In this document: positions 8,555 through 16,496 of the stretch, piece by piece
Layout: every line of letters starts with the position of its first letter
Position numbering within the stretch: position 1 is the first letter of the stretch
Source of the DNA: Saprospiraceae bacterium
GTDB taxonomy: Bacteria; Bacteroidota; Bacteroidia; Chitinophagales; Saprospiraceae
NCBI GenBank assembly: GCA_028280415.1
Contig: JANQLV010000053.1
Span: 25,885-89,884 of the forward strand
Reading direction: 5' to 3'
Length of the DNA: 64,000 bases
Program-made: the position numbers and the translations under genes
Notes under the pieces: model-generated
Database searches by the model: none
What the model saw: the letters and a program-made list of their open reading frames with translations, nothing else
Told to the model about the DNA's origin: nothing

Positions 8555-9541
8555 TTAAGGGATTAAAACAACATTTCCTTTCTTACGACCTGTATCTACA
8601 TACTGATGTGCTTCCACGGCCTGTTCCAGAGAAAAACTTCGATCAACAAGTGTAATCAGTTGCCCCGTTTCAAAGAGTTCTTTTAAGTCTGCCAGCAGGG
8701 CACGCAGTTCTGAAACTGGCTTCAATCCGGTTGCTGCAAACTTTGCTTTTTTAGTTCCACTTAATGAAGTCCATAACATTTGAAACAGTAAAGGAATGCC
8801 AAGCACTGGAGAAAGATAAATTCCATCTTTAGTCAAAATGTTTTTACATGCAGAAAAAGAAGATTTTCCGATAGTATCATAGATAATATCATATTGCTTC
8901 CCTGCTTTTGTAAAATCGGTGGTTTCATAATCAATAACATGATCAGCTCCCAGTTTTCTTACCAGTTCCATATTTTTCGCGCTGCAAACCCCTGTCACTT
9001 CCGCTCCAAAATAACCGGCAAGCTGAACGGCTGCCGTTCCCAAAGCACCGGATGCTCCGTTAATCAATACTTTTTGACCTTCTTTTACTTTAGCTATTTC
9101 CCGAAGAAAATTGTATGAGGTCAATGCTCCGTCACAGATAGGAGCGGCTTCTTCAAAACTGATTTTGGGTGGCTTTTTCATGATTACACCATATTCGGGC
9201 ACACAAACATATTCAGCATTGGCACTAAAGTTCAAAGTCGTTTCACCAAAAACTTCATCTCCCGTTTTAAACTTTTTTACAGCTGTACCAACAGCCTCAA
9301 CCTTCCCGGCAAATCCCGTCCCGGTAATAGGGTTTTTAGGTCTAAAAAAGCCGAGAAACAGGCGTGAGAAAAAAGGTGTACCTTTCCGCATGAAAGTATC
9401 CGCTGCGGTTACAGGTGTAGCGTATATTTTGACTAATATTTCGTCTGATTGAGGAATTGGTTTTGCCACTTCCTGTAGTTGAAGGTAATCGGGTGAACCA
9501 TACTTCGTACATACGACGGCTTTCATTTTTGATGCACTCAT
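8555..9541 (-). CDS. NAD(P)-dependent medium-chain dehydrogenase, quinone-oxidoreductase-like
   Basis: A 328-residue zinc-independent-looking member of the medium-chain dehydrogenase/reductase superfamily. The N-terminal GroES-like domain contains DEILVKIYATPVTAADTFMRKG and the GxGFAGxVEAVG motif; the nucleotide-binding domain has INGASGALGTAAVQLA and the Rossmann region up to ADHVIDYETTDFT. The structural-zinc cysteine lobe of classical alcohol dehydrogenases is not seen, so a quinone oxidoreductase or enoyl-reductase-like role is more likely. The start could also be Met6 (MKAVV). It is convergent with arsC and 98 bases downstream of the cyclase fusion gene on the same strand. The substrate is unknown. 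Confidence 0.85.
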   Translation of the reverse strand: MSASKMKAVVCTKYGSPDYLQLQEVAKPIPQSDEILVKIYATPVTAADTFMRKGTPFFSRLFLGFFRPKNPITGTGFAGKVEAVGTAVKKFKTGDEVFGETTLNFSANAEYVCVPEYGVIMKKPPKISFEEAAPICDGALTSYNFLREIAKVKEGQKVLINGASGALGTAAVQLAGYFGAEVTGVCSAKNMELVRKLGADHVIDYETTDFTKAGKQYDIIYDTIGKSSFSACKNILTKDGIYLSPVLGIPLLFQMLWTSLSGTKKAKFAATGLKPVSELRALLADLKELFETGQLITLVDRSFSLEQAVEAHQYVDTGRKKGNVVLIP

Positions 9542-9639
9542 TTCATTTGTTTTTGATTAAAAAATAGTGATGTCCACATTTTATACTACAAAGAAAGGTG
9601 CAATCAGCATCTCAATCGTTCTGGTTTTGAAATCCGAAC

Positions 9640-11976
9640 TTATTTATTTTTTACTTCTTTCCACCAGGCATGGGGTGTTTTGCCCATCATTTTTTTGAAA
9701 AAAGTATTAAAGACGGTTTTGGAGCTAAAACCGCTTTCAAAAGCAAGAGCCAAAATGGTCAAATGCTGTAAACCGGGATCGAGTACTTTTGATTTGAATG
9801 CTTCTAATCGATACGTATTAACAAATTCAGAGAAGTTCTTTCCCAGGCCTTCATTGAGTACCTGTGATAGATAATTAGGCGGCAAATTCAATTGCGAAGC
9901 CAGCGCACGCAGAGTCAGATCAGGATCGAGAAAGAGTTTTTCGTTCTGCATTAGCAGTTCCAATTGTCGGACATACTTATTCAGCTCCGCTTCATTCAAC
10001 AATGCTTTTTTGTATTTTCTTTTGGGAGCATTAAAGGTATTTTCATCGCCAAGTACCTGTTTCATCAGTTTTTGGAACCGGGCATCAGGATGAAGAAACT
10101 TAAGCATAGGTTCTGCATAAAAATAAACAACCATTGGTAATCGATCGACTATTCCTTTTTCGATTAACTCAAGGGTTTGGTTTGCTCTTCCCAAACTGGC
10201 CTGACACAGCACCAAAAAGTTCAAAGCCCGCTCCATCATGTCGGTTTCCAGTATCTTTTGCAATTCTCTCATACCCTCTTCGGCTTTTTGAATAGCCCCC
10301 AGGGCAACATGAGCCAGGGTGATCCCTCCCAACTTCATAATGTCATCCCCTCCTTCCGGTGGCAGTTGTTGGAAATAAGCCAAGCCTTTCTCGGATTGCC
10401 CGGCCAGTAATAATGCCTGGCCTTTGTATAGCGTAGATGCCATGAAGTGGGGATTTAACTGTATAGCTTTATCAAAAAAGACAATTGCCGTTTCGTATTT
10501 TTCCTGAGTATAAAAGATAAAGCCTTTTAAATGGTAATTGATCGCAGAAAAAGGATCAATTTGTAAAGCCGTCTCTATATAATTCAAAGCTGCTTCAGCC
10601 TTTCTTTCCGCTATAAGAACCGAAGCCATAGACTGATAATACTCAACAGTAGGTCTTATTTCAAAAGATTTATTCAGGTGATAATATGCCTTTTCCAGAT
10701 CCCATTTTTGTAAAAAGGCAATATAGGAAAGATGCAGCTGGCATTCGGGTAGATTTTCGTCTAGTTCAATTGCTTTTTCCAAGAATTGATGTCCTTTTGC
10801 AAATGCAGCATTCGCGGGTATTAAGCCAATCGTACCGAGCAAAGTATATCCCAAATGCATCCCCAGGTGGGCAAGCGCAAAGCCTGGCTGCTGCGCTATG
10901 ATTTTTTCCAAAATGGATAGCCCTTTTTCCAGGTCAGTTTTTGTCATTTTCAGCAAATGATACCTACTTTTGAGATAGTCCTTATAGATTCTGACAGGAA
11001 TTTCCGGAGTATCTACTAAATGATCTTCGATCTCAAAATGCCCCAGGTGTTCTCGCAATTTGTCCGCAATCAATAAACTGATCTCATCCTGTACAGCGAA
11101 AATATCCTCTACCGAATGATCAAAAGTTTCTGACCAAAAATGAAAATCTTCCTTTACATCAATCAATTGAGCGGTTATCCGCATTTTATTTGCCGAAATA
11201 CGTACACTGCCTTCTAAAATGGTAGAAACATCCAGTGTTTTTCCAATTTCCGCAATTGGTACGTTTTTGTTTTTAAAATAAAAAGAAGAAGTTCGGGAGG
11301 TTACTTTCAAACCCTCAATTTTAGCCAGCGCATTGATGATTTCCTCTGTGAGTCCATCACTGAAGTATTCGTTTTCTTCATCTCTGCTCATATTGACGAA
11401 GGGAAGTACCGCAATGGATTTGTTTACCGGTTTTTGTTTTCCTTTCAGTTTACTGCGCTCGGGGACTTTTATTGCTTCATTGCCCACGGCAAAAACCTCA
11501 ACAGGTTGCACAATGTTTTTTAGTTCAAATCGTCCCAGGGACTGTGTCAAAATTTGTGGATGATTCTTAAGTTCTTCGTTTAATCTACCCGATAGAAGGA
11601 TTGCCCCTTCAACACTCATACTTTCAATTCGAGAAGCCAAATTGACTCCATCCCCATAAATCTCTGTCCCATCAAAAACAATATCTCCAATATGTAATCC
11701 GATACGCAAAGGTACTTTGGGTCCTTTTTTCAATTCTCTTTGAATAGCTATTGCACATTCCACTGCTTCCACGCCACTCTTAAAAACGCTCAGTGTTCCA
11801 TCTCCAAAGTATTGTACTATTTTTCCATTATGAAGTCGATGAAACTGATTAAATACCTGACGATGGCGATCTCTGACCAGTTTTGCTTTGGCTTCGTTCT
11901 CCTGCATAAGTGCAGTATAACCCACTATATCCGTAAACATAATAGCAACAAGCCGGCGTTCTTTTTTTTCTTCCAT
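9640..11976 (-). CDS. class III nucleotide cyclase - TolB-like - TPR - AraC-type HTH fusion regulator
   Basis: A 778-residue multidomain signalling protein with no predicted membrane segment. Residues 8-170 form a class III cyclase catalytic domain: metal aspartates Asp16 (FTDIVGYT) and Asp59 (YFGDG), and transition-state residues Asn112 and Arg116 (GDGVNLASRIE). The two purine-selecting positions read Gln55 and Glu105 instead of Lys and Asp (adenylyl) or Glu and Cys (guanylyl). Residues about 186-330 resemble the TolB-N-like domain often fused to such cyclases (SIAVLPFVNMS, YFSDGLTEEI). About 345-640 are TPR repeats, and the C-terminal 100 residues are an AraC-type helix-turn-helix domain (LRALASQLNLPPNYLSQVLN, ALAFESGFSS, FKKMMGKTPHAW). 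The combination suggests one protein that both makes or binds a nucleotide and binds DNA. Targets are not known; the phosphate transport operon is divergent. Confidence 0.85.
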   Translation of the reverse strand: MEEKKERRLVAIMFTDIVGYTALMQENEAKAKLVRDRHRQVFNQFHRLHNGKIVQYFGDGTLSVFKSGVEAVECAIAIQRELKKGPKVPLRIGLHIGDIVFDGTEIYGDGVNLASRIESMSVEGAILLSGRLNEELKNHPQILTQSLGRFELKNIVQPVEVFAVGNEAIKVPERSKLKGKQKPVNKSIAVLPFVNMSRDEENEYFSDGLTEEIINALAKIEGLKVTSRTSSFYFKNKNVPIAEIGKTLDVSTILEGSVRISANKMRITAQLIDVKEDFHFWSETFDHSVEDIFAVQDEISLLIADKLREHLGHFEIEDHLVDTPEIPVRIYKDYLKSRYHLLKMTKTDLEKGLSILEKIIAQQPGFALAHLGMHLGYTLLGTIGLIPANAAFAKGHQFLEKAIELDENLPECQLHLSYIAFLQKWDLEKAYYHLNKSFEIRPTVEYYQSMASVLIAERKAEAALNYIETALQIDPFSAINYHLKGFIFYTQEKYETAIVFFDKAIQLNPHFMASTLYKGQALLLAGQSEKGLAYFQQLPPEGGDDIMKLGGITLAHVALGAIQKAEEGMRELQKILETDMMERALNFLVLCQASLGRANQTLELIEKGIVDRLPMVVYFYAEPMLKFLHPDARFQKLMKQVLGDENTFNAPKRKYKKALLNEAELNKYVRQLELLMQNEKLFLDPDLTLRALASQLNLPPNYLSQVLNEGLGKNFSEFVNTYRLEAFKSKVLDPGLQHLTILALAFESGFSSKTVFNTFFKKMMGKTPHAWWKEVKNK

Positions 11977-12365
11977 TGAATATACTATTTGGACGAAGTG
12001 TTCCGGATTCTGATTCGCAACTCTGCAAGAGTATCTTTTTTATAATGTCATTCCTGCAAATGTACCAAACCCAGCTTATAAATTGAGCGCATCCCTTACA
12101 AAGTAAAAAGAATTTATTTTCTTATCTTATTATTTCGAATCAGGATTTTCAGTGATTCGGTAGTTTTCAAATACAAATTTTGTTTTTTTATCAGGCGAAA
12201 AGACTGGAAATCTATGCAGATACTTAGTCCAAAAACCAGTGCAAAATTTTATTTGGTATTTAGCTTCTCAAGTTTACAGTAACTTAACATTATAAAACTA
12301 TATTTGCCCGGCAGAGTATTGGTAGAAAGGATAGTTTCAAAAAACATACGAAAAAACACTTCTTA
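11977..12365. other. divergent promoter region between cyclase fusion and phosphate operon
   Basis: A 389-base noncoding region between divergent genes. The only element recognised is the plus-strand -7 box at 12299-12306; no ORF, repeat or RNA was seen in the rest. Confidence 0.6.
12299..12306 (+). promoter_or_regulatory. -7 promoter element TATATTTG for the phosphate transport operon
   Basis: TATATTTG matches the Bacteroidota TAnnTTTG consensus exactly and lies 59 bases before the ATG at 12366. A GTTTAC stretch about 25 bases upstream could serve as the -33 element. Confidence 0.5.
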
Positions 12366-13415
12366 ATGGACTTAAATCTTATAGTAATGTGGCTGGGCTT
12401 TGGACTTGCTGCTTACTCCGTGGTTGGAAACGATGTCATCCAGACCCTAGGTACATTCCTGACCTCTAATGAAAGAAGTATGCCCTGGTGGGTGCTTTAC
12501 ATTTTTGCGGCCAGTATCCTGTCTTTCGCTCTTATCAATGGTTATTTGCAGGCTGATATTTCCTATGGCAGATTGGATAAATACCATGAATCACTTGCTA
12601 CCTTGGATTATAGTTGGTACTATCTGTTACCGCCTTTAGTACTTTTGATGATTACTCGTAGTGGTATACCTGTAAGTACAACCTTTATGATCCTGACTTT
12701 ATTTTCTCTTAGTTCTATTCCCAATGAAATAGGACCAATGCTGTCGAGTGTATTCGATACGGGAGAAAAACTGGGAGGAATGATCCAAAAATCAATTTTG
12801 GGCTATATTGTAGCCTTCGTTGTCGCCGCATTAGTCTATCTGCTGGTCTCCAGACTTACCGAACGGTATTTTATCAATAACAAGATTAAAAGACGGGCAT
12901 TGTGGATTGGTTTACAATGGTTTTCTACCGGTTTTTTATGGTATCAGTGGCTCACGCAGGATTTAGCGAATATCTATGTGTACCTCCGCGGTGGAAATAA
13001 TCTCTCTGTCGCTTCTTTTTCCATCACTCTGCTTATTTTTCTGGGATTATTAGCTTATATTTTTTACTTGAAGGGAGGAGCCGTTCAGCAAGTAGTGAGA
13101 AGCAAGACCAATACAGCAGATATTCGTTCGGCTACGATTATCGATTTTATTTACGGAGTTATCCTTTACGTTTTCAAATACGATAGCTTCATGGGATTCG
13201 ATTATCAGTTTCCGTGGACCGGAAATCTTCCGATGAGTACAACCTGGGTTTTCATTGGGCTTTTAGCAGGTCGTGAGCTTGGATTACGTTTGAGTTTGGA
13301 TAAAAGGATTTCCAAGGCAACGACACAAATGGTCTTCTCGGATTTGGGTAAAGTATTTTTCGGTCTTATAGTAAGTGTTGTTTTAGTTTTTATTATTAAA
13401 CTCCTAGCAGGATAA
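12366..13415 (+). CDS. PiT-family inorganic phosphate transporter-like membrane protein
   Basis: A 349-residue polytopic membrane protein resembling the PiT family of phosphate permeases. The N-terminal repeat carries SVVGNDVIQTLGTFL, equivalent to the GANDVANAFGT signature, and a later segment reads TRSGIPVSTTFMILTLFS, comparable to the GxPVSTTH region. About nine hydrophobic segments are visible. It is shorter and more divergent than E. coli PitA, and the second GANDV copy is not obvious, so the transported ion should be treated as inferred. Only 2 bases separate its stop from the next gene, a Na/Pi cotransporter homologue, which strengthens the phosphate assignment. Confidence 0.7.
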   Translation: MDLNLIVMWLGFGLAAYSVVGNDVIQTLGTFLTSNERSMPWWVLYIFAASILSFALINGYLQADISYGRLDKYHESLATLDYSWYYLLPPLVLLMITRSGIPVSTTFMILTLFSLSSIPNEIGPMLSSVFDTGEKLGGMIQKSILGYIVAFVVAALVYLLVSRLTERYFINNKIKRRALWIGLQWFSTGFLWYQWLTQDLANIYVYLRGGNNLSVASFSITLLIFLGLLAYIFYLKGGAVQQVVRSKTNTADIRSATIIDFIYGVILYVFKYDSFMGFDYQFPWTGNLPMSTTWVFIGLLAGRELGLRLSLDKRISKATTQMVFSDLGKVFFGLIVSVVLVFIIKLLAG

Positions 13416-13417
13416 GC

Positions 13418-15103
13418 TTGAATATCATTTTCGACATATTAAAAGTTGTCGGTTCACTCTGCCTCTTTATCTATGGAATGAAGGTCATGAGTGAAGGCAT
13501 ACAAAGGGCAGCAGGTAGCCAGCTCCGAAACATTCTGCGTTCGATGACGAAGAATCGTTATTTAGGCGTGTTTTCGGGTTTTTTGCTTACAGCTCTGGTG
13601 CAATCTTCCTCAGCGACTACCGTGATGACTGTCAGCTTTGTCAATGCCGGATTATTATCACTGGGCGAAGCGGCGGGTATAATGATGGGGGCCAATGTCG
13701 GAACAACGATCACCGGCTGGCTGGTAACGATAGGAACCGGGAAATTTGAAATATCGGAATATGTGCTCCCGGTTTTGGCAATTGGTTTTCCAATGATTTT
13801 TATGACGCGCCGAAAGGTTCGATTCTGGGGAGAATTTCTTATTGGTTTTTCACTATTATTCCTGGGTTTGTCCTATCTACAAAATACGGTCCCCGACCTG
13901 CAAAATACCCCGGAGACCCTGGAGTTTTTGAAAACTTATGCCAATAATGGTTATCCCTCTTTGATTGCCTTTATTTTAATCGGAGCGCTCATTACCATAA
14001 TTATCCAATCTTCCAGTGCAGCGATGGCACTAACCTTAGTCATGGTTGCCAAAGGCTGGATTCCTCTGGAAACTGCCGGAGCTATGATTCTCGGAGAGAA
14101 TATTGGTACCACCCTTACTGCCGAGGTGGCCTCTTTGGTTGGCAATGTATATGCTAAACGTTCCGCCCGAATCCATTCCCTGTTTAATGTAATCGGAGTA
14201 TCCTGGGTAATTTTACTCTTACCTTTAATTATTCCCGCTTTACGTGATTTTGTAGAACATTCCCTGTTTTTCAGATTTTCCCCGGTTGGAACTGATACGA
14301 TCACTATTGCTCTTTTCCATTCTCTCTTCAATATTTGCAATGTTTTATTGCTTATTGGCTTTACGCCCTGGTTGATCAAATTGGCGGAAAGAACCATTCG
14401 CTCCAAAGGGGAAGAAGATGAAGCTTTCCGTCTCGCTTATATTGGAGCAATGGTAAAAACACCTGAGCTGTCCATTGTAGAGGTTCAAAAAGAAGTTTTG
14501 CGCTTTGCCAAGCTTACCAATCGCATGTCCGGCTTTACGCGTACACTTTTTTTGTCAACGGATAAAAGCGAACAGAAAGCACTACATAAACGAATTAAGA
14601 AGTACGAAGGAATAACTGACCGGATCGAGATAGAATTGTCTTCTTACCTCGCAGAGATTTCAAGTGATCGGCTTTCATCGAAAATTTCCGTTCGCGTACG
14701 GAACCTGCTAAGTATATGCTCATATCTGGAGCGTATTGGGGATAATTATTTGCAAATCTCGAAAAATATCAAGCGCAAAACTGAAAACAAGATTTGGTTT
14801 AATCAGGTTCAGCGGGAAAAAATGTTATACCTTTTTGACCTGATTGACGAAGCTTTTGCTTTAATGATTACAAATCTTTCCAAGGATAGTTATAGCAATA
14901 TATCCATTGTACCCGCAGAAGCCATTGAAAAACAAATTAACAAATTCCGAAAATCCATGCGCAACGAAGTTTTTGAGAGCAACAGCGATATCGATATTGA
15001 ATTGAATGTGGATAGTCAAATAATTTTCACGCTACTGGTTAATCAGTTAGAAAAAATCGGAAATAGTATTTATAATGTTTCCGAAACCTTAATCGATAAT
15101 TGA
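13418..15103 (+). CDS. Na/Pi cotransporter family protein with PhoU-like C-terminal domain
   Basis: A 561-residue inner membrane protein of the NptA/type II Na-phosphate cotransporter family. Two copies of the characteristic motif are seen: ALVQSSSATTVMTVSFVNAG (about residues 59-78) and IIQSSSAAMALTLVMVAKG (about 195-215), each followed by a glycine-rich NxGTT stretch (ANVGTTITG, ENIGTTLTA). Residues about 350-560 form a hydrophilic alpha-helical PhoU-like domain (YLERIGDNYLQISKNI), as in the bacterial YjbB type. Translation probably starts at TTG 13418, two bases after the preceding stop. The gene sits between a PiT-like transporter and an unknown protein one base downstream, so the three are one operon for phosphate (or arsenate-discriminating) transport. 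Confidence 0.88.
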   Translation: MNIIFDILKVVGSLCLFIYGMKVMSEGIQRAAGSQLRNILRSMTKNRYLGVFSGFLLTALVQSSSATTVMTVSFVNAGLLSLGEAAGIMMGANVGTTITGWLVTIGTGKFEISEYVLPVLAIGFPMIFMTRRKVRFWGEFLIGFSLLFLGLSYLQNTVPDLQNTPETLEFLKTYANNGYPSLIAFILIGALITIIIQSSSAAMALTLVMVAKGWIPLETAGAMILGENIGTTLTAEVASLVGNVYAKRSARIHSLFNVIGVSWVILLLPLIIPALRDFVEHSLFFRFSPVGTDTITIALFHSLFNICNVLLLIGFTPWLIKLAERTIRSKGEEDEAFRLAYIGAMVKTPELSIVEVQKEVLRFAKLTNRMSGFTRTLFLSTDKSEQKALHKRIKKYEGITDRIEIELSSYLAEISSDRLSSKISVRVRNLLSICSYLERIGDNYLQISKNIKRKTENKIWFNQVQREKMLYLFDLIDEAFALMITNLSKDSYSNISIVPAEAIEKQINKFRKSMRNEVFESNSDIDIELNVDSQIIFTLLVNQLEKIGNSIYNVSETLIDN

Positions 15104-15104
15104 T

Positions 15105-15713
15105 ATGCGCCGATTTTTTTCTTTTTTTCAAAAACGACGTTTCCAGATGCGGGAAACAGCACAAAGACTGGGAATGGATTTTCAGGAGACGGATGAATAC
15201 GGACTCATCGCCATGATGAAAGAGTTTAAATTGTTCAAACGCGGCTACGGAAAAAAGATCACTAATATCATTTCTAATAAACGGGACATTGAGCATGCTG
15301 ACTTTCGAATCTTCGATTACAAATATGTTATCGGTGGTGGAAACAGTACCAGGGCCATCCATCAAACGGTTTTTTATGTTCACTCAAAAAAGCTCAACTT
15401 ACCCCATCTTTTGCTGAAACCCGAAGGTTTTTTCAGCCGGGTCAATGAATATTTTGGTAGTCAGGATATCGATTTTCAAGCCTTTCCGGTTTTTTCAAAA
15501 CAGTACACTTTGCAAGGTGACGAGCCACAAGTCCGCGATGTAATGAAGGATCACATTCTTCATTTTTTTACCATAGAAAAAGACTGGTCGCTTGAAGGGC
15601 TCAATTATTTATTGATTCTCTATATAAAAAACCAAAGGTTTTCCCCTGAACAAATTGAAGGATTCTACCAAAAGGGACTGGAAGTATTTCAACTGTTTGC
15701 AGAAGAAGGCTAA
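15105..15713 (+). CDS. conserved-looking hypothetical protein, third gene of the phosphate operon
   Basis: I do not recognise this 202-residue soluble protein. It starts with a short basic, aromatic stretch, then a mixed alpha/beta region containing GYGKKITNIIS, FRIFDYKYVIGGGNSTRAIHQT and FYVHSKKLNLPHLLLKPEGF. The phrase pattern (small protein testing its own family by F-D-Y-x-Y followed by Q-T and then P-x-L-x-x-x-P-E) resembles uncharacterised proteins that carry the same layout in many bacteria, but I cannot name one. It follows the Na/Pi cotransporter by 1 base, so it is cotranscribed with two transporters; the 3' end faces the GldM-like gene convergently. Confidence 0.7.
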   Translation: MRRFFSFFQKRRFQMRETAQRLGMDFQETDEYGLIAMMKEFKLFKRGYGKKITNIISNKRDIEHADFRIFDYKYVIGGGNSTRAIHQTVFYVHSKKLNLPHLLLKPEGFFSRVNEYFGSQDIDFQAFPVFSKQYTLQGDEPQVRDVMKDHILHFFTIEKDWSLEGLNYLLILYIKNQRFSPEQIEGFYQKGLEVFQLFAEEG

Positions 15714-15744
15714 ATGCAGAGCTGCTGTGTTAGCACTTCTTAAA

Positions 15745-16473
15745 CTATCGCAGTTGGAACACCATAGAATTAAGCGGTCTGGAAGCTGCATCTCCCGGGC
15801 ATTTGCACTTTACATTATCAAAATAGACAATATCTCCGGCTTTCACTTTTTTGAGCATTTCCTGTGTATGAGCTTCATAAACAGAGCCCGTATTTATAGC
15901 TTCAACCGGTTCTTTGCCTTTTGCCACATGAGTCGCTGTATAAGCTGTAATTTTACAGGCTGCATCGTATTCGAAGTGAAAAATTACCGGATCAACACTG
16001 CTATATTCAAGAAACTCTTCTACTTTCACACTGCCTCCATATGATCTTCCCAACATGGCCATCGGGTCAGGAATACGTTTTACACGAAAATCTATAAACT
16101 GTGGTTCCCGGTTTTCAATATTTACCTGAATCACAGCTTTGCCCGGTGTCATCGCTGTCACAAAATAGCGTCCCCCGCCCTTATCAATGAATTTGACTTT
16201 TTCGCTTTCCAAAGTCACCTTATCCGGGCTTACACCTGCTACTGCTACCGTTATAGGATTTTGTAAACCGATATAAAATACATTCATTTTATCCGCCGAG
16301 ATACTTACTACAGGTTGGGTAATACTGTAAAAAGCATAGCCCCCTAAAGCAAGAGTAAGTACAAGGATGAAAAAAGTTTTACTTGAAAATTTGTTTTTAT
16401 TATCCGGTTTCCACTGGCTTTCAGTGATATACGCTATCCGCCTTTGAAGCTTTTTATTATTATCAATTTTCAT
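15745..16473 (-). CDS. membrane-anchored GldM C-terminal-module protein (partial paralogue of the M56 peptidase)
   Basis: A 242-residue protein: a basic cytoplasmic stub, one transmembrane helix (about residues 29-51), then a periplasmic region matching the third and fourth domains of the T9SS/gliding motor protein GldM (VSISADKMNVFYIGLQNPITV, FRVKRIPDPMAMLG, KVKAGDIVYFDNVKCKCPGD, NSMVFQLR). It lacks the TMH and first two periplasmic domains of real GldM, so it is not the motor component. The whole protein aligns with residues 310-552 of the M56 peptidase encoded 23 bases upstream, beginning at the same Met-Lys-Ile, which indicates a partial tandem duplication. It would be cotranscribed with blaI and the peptidase. 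Function unknown; a decoy or partner of the sensor domain is possible. Confidence 0.75.
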   Translation of the reverse strand: MKIDNNKKLQRRIAYITESQWKPDNKNKFSSKTFFILVLTLALGGYAFYSITQPVVSISADKMNVFYIGLQNPITVAVAGVSPDKVTLESEKVKFIDKGGGRYFVTAMTPGKAVIQVNIENREPQFIDFRVKRIPDPMAMLGRSYGGSVKVEEFLEYSSVDPVIFHFEYDAACKITAYTATHVAKGKEPVEAINTGSVYEAHTQEMLKKVKAGDIVYFDNVKCKCPGDAASRPLNSMVFQLR

Positions 16474-16496
16474 GGCTTTTTGATTTTATCAGGGAG

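Noticed and set aside
15655..16044. Plus-strand open frame across the GldM-module gene
   Set aside because: The minus-strand frame has clear domain similarity; this one is only its reverse frame.
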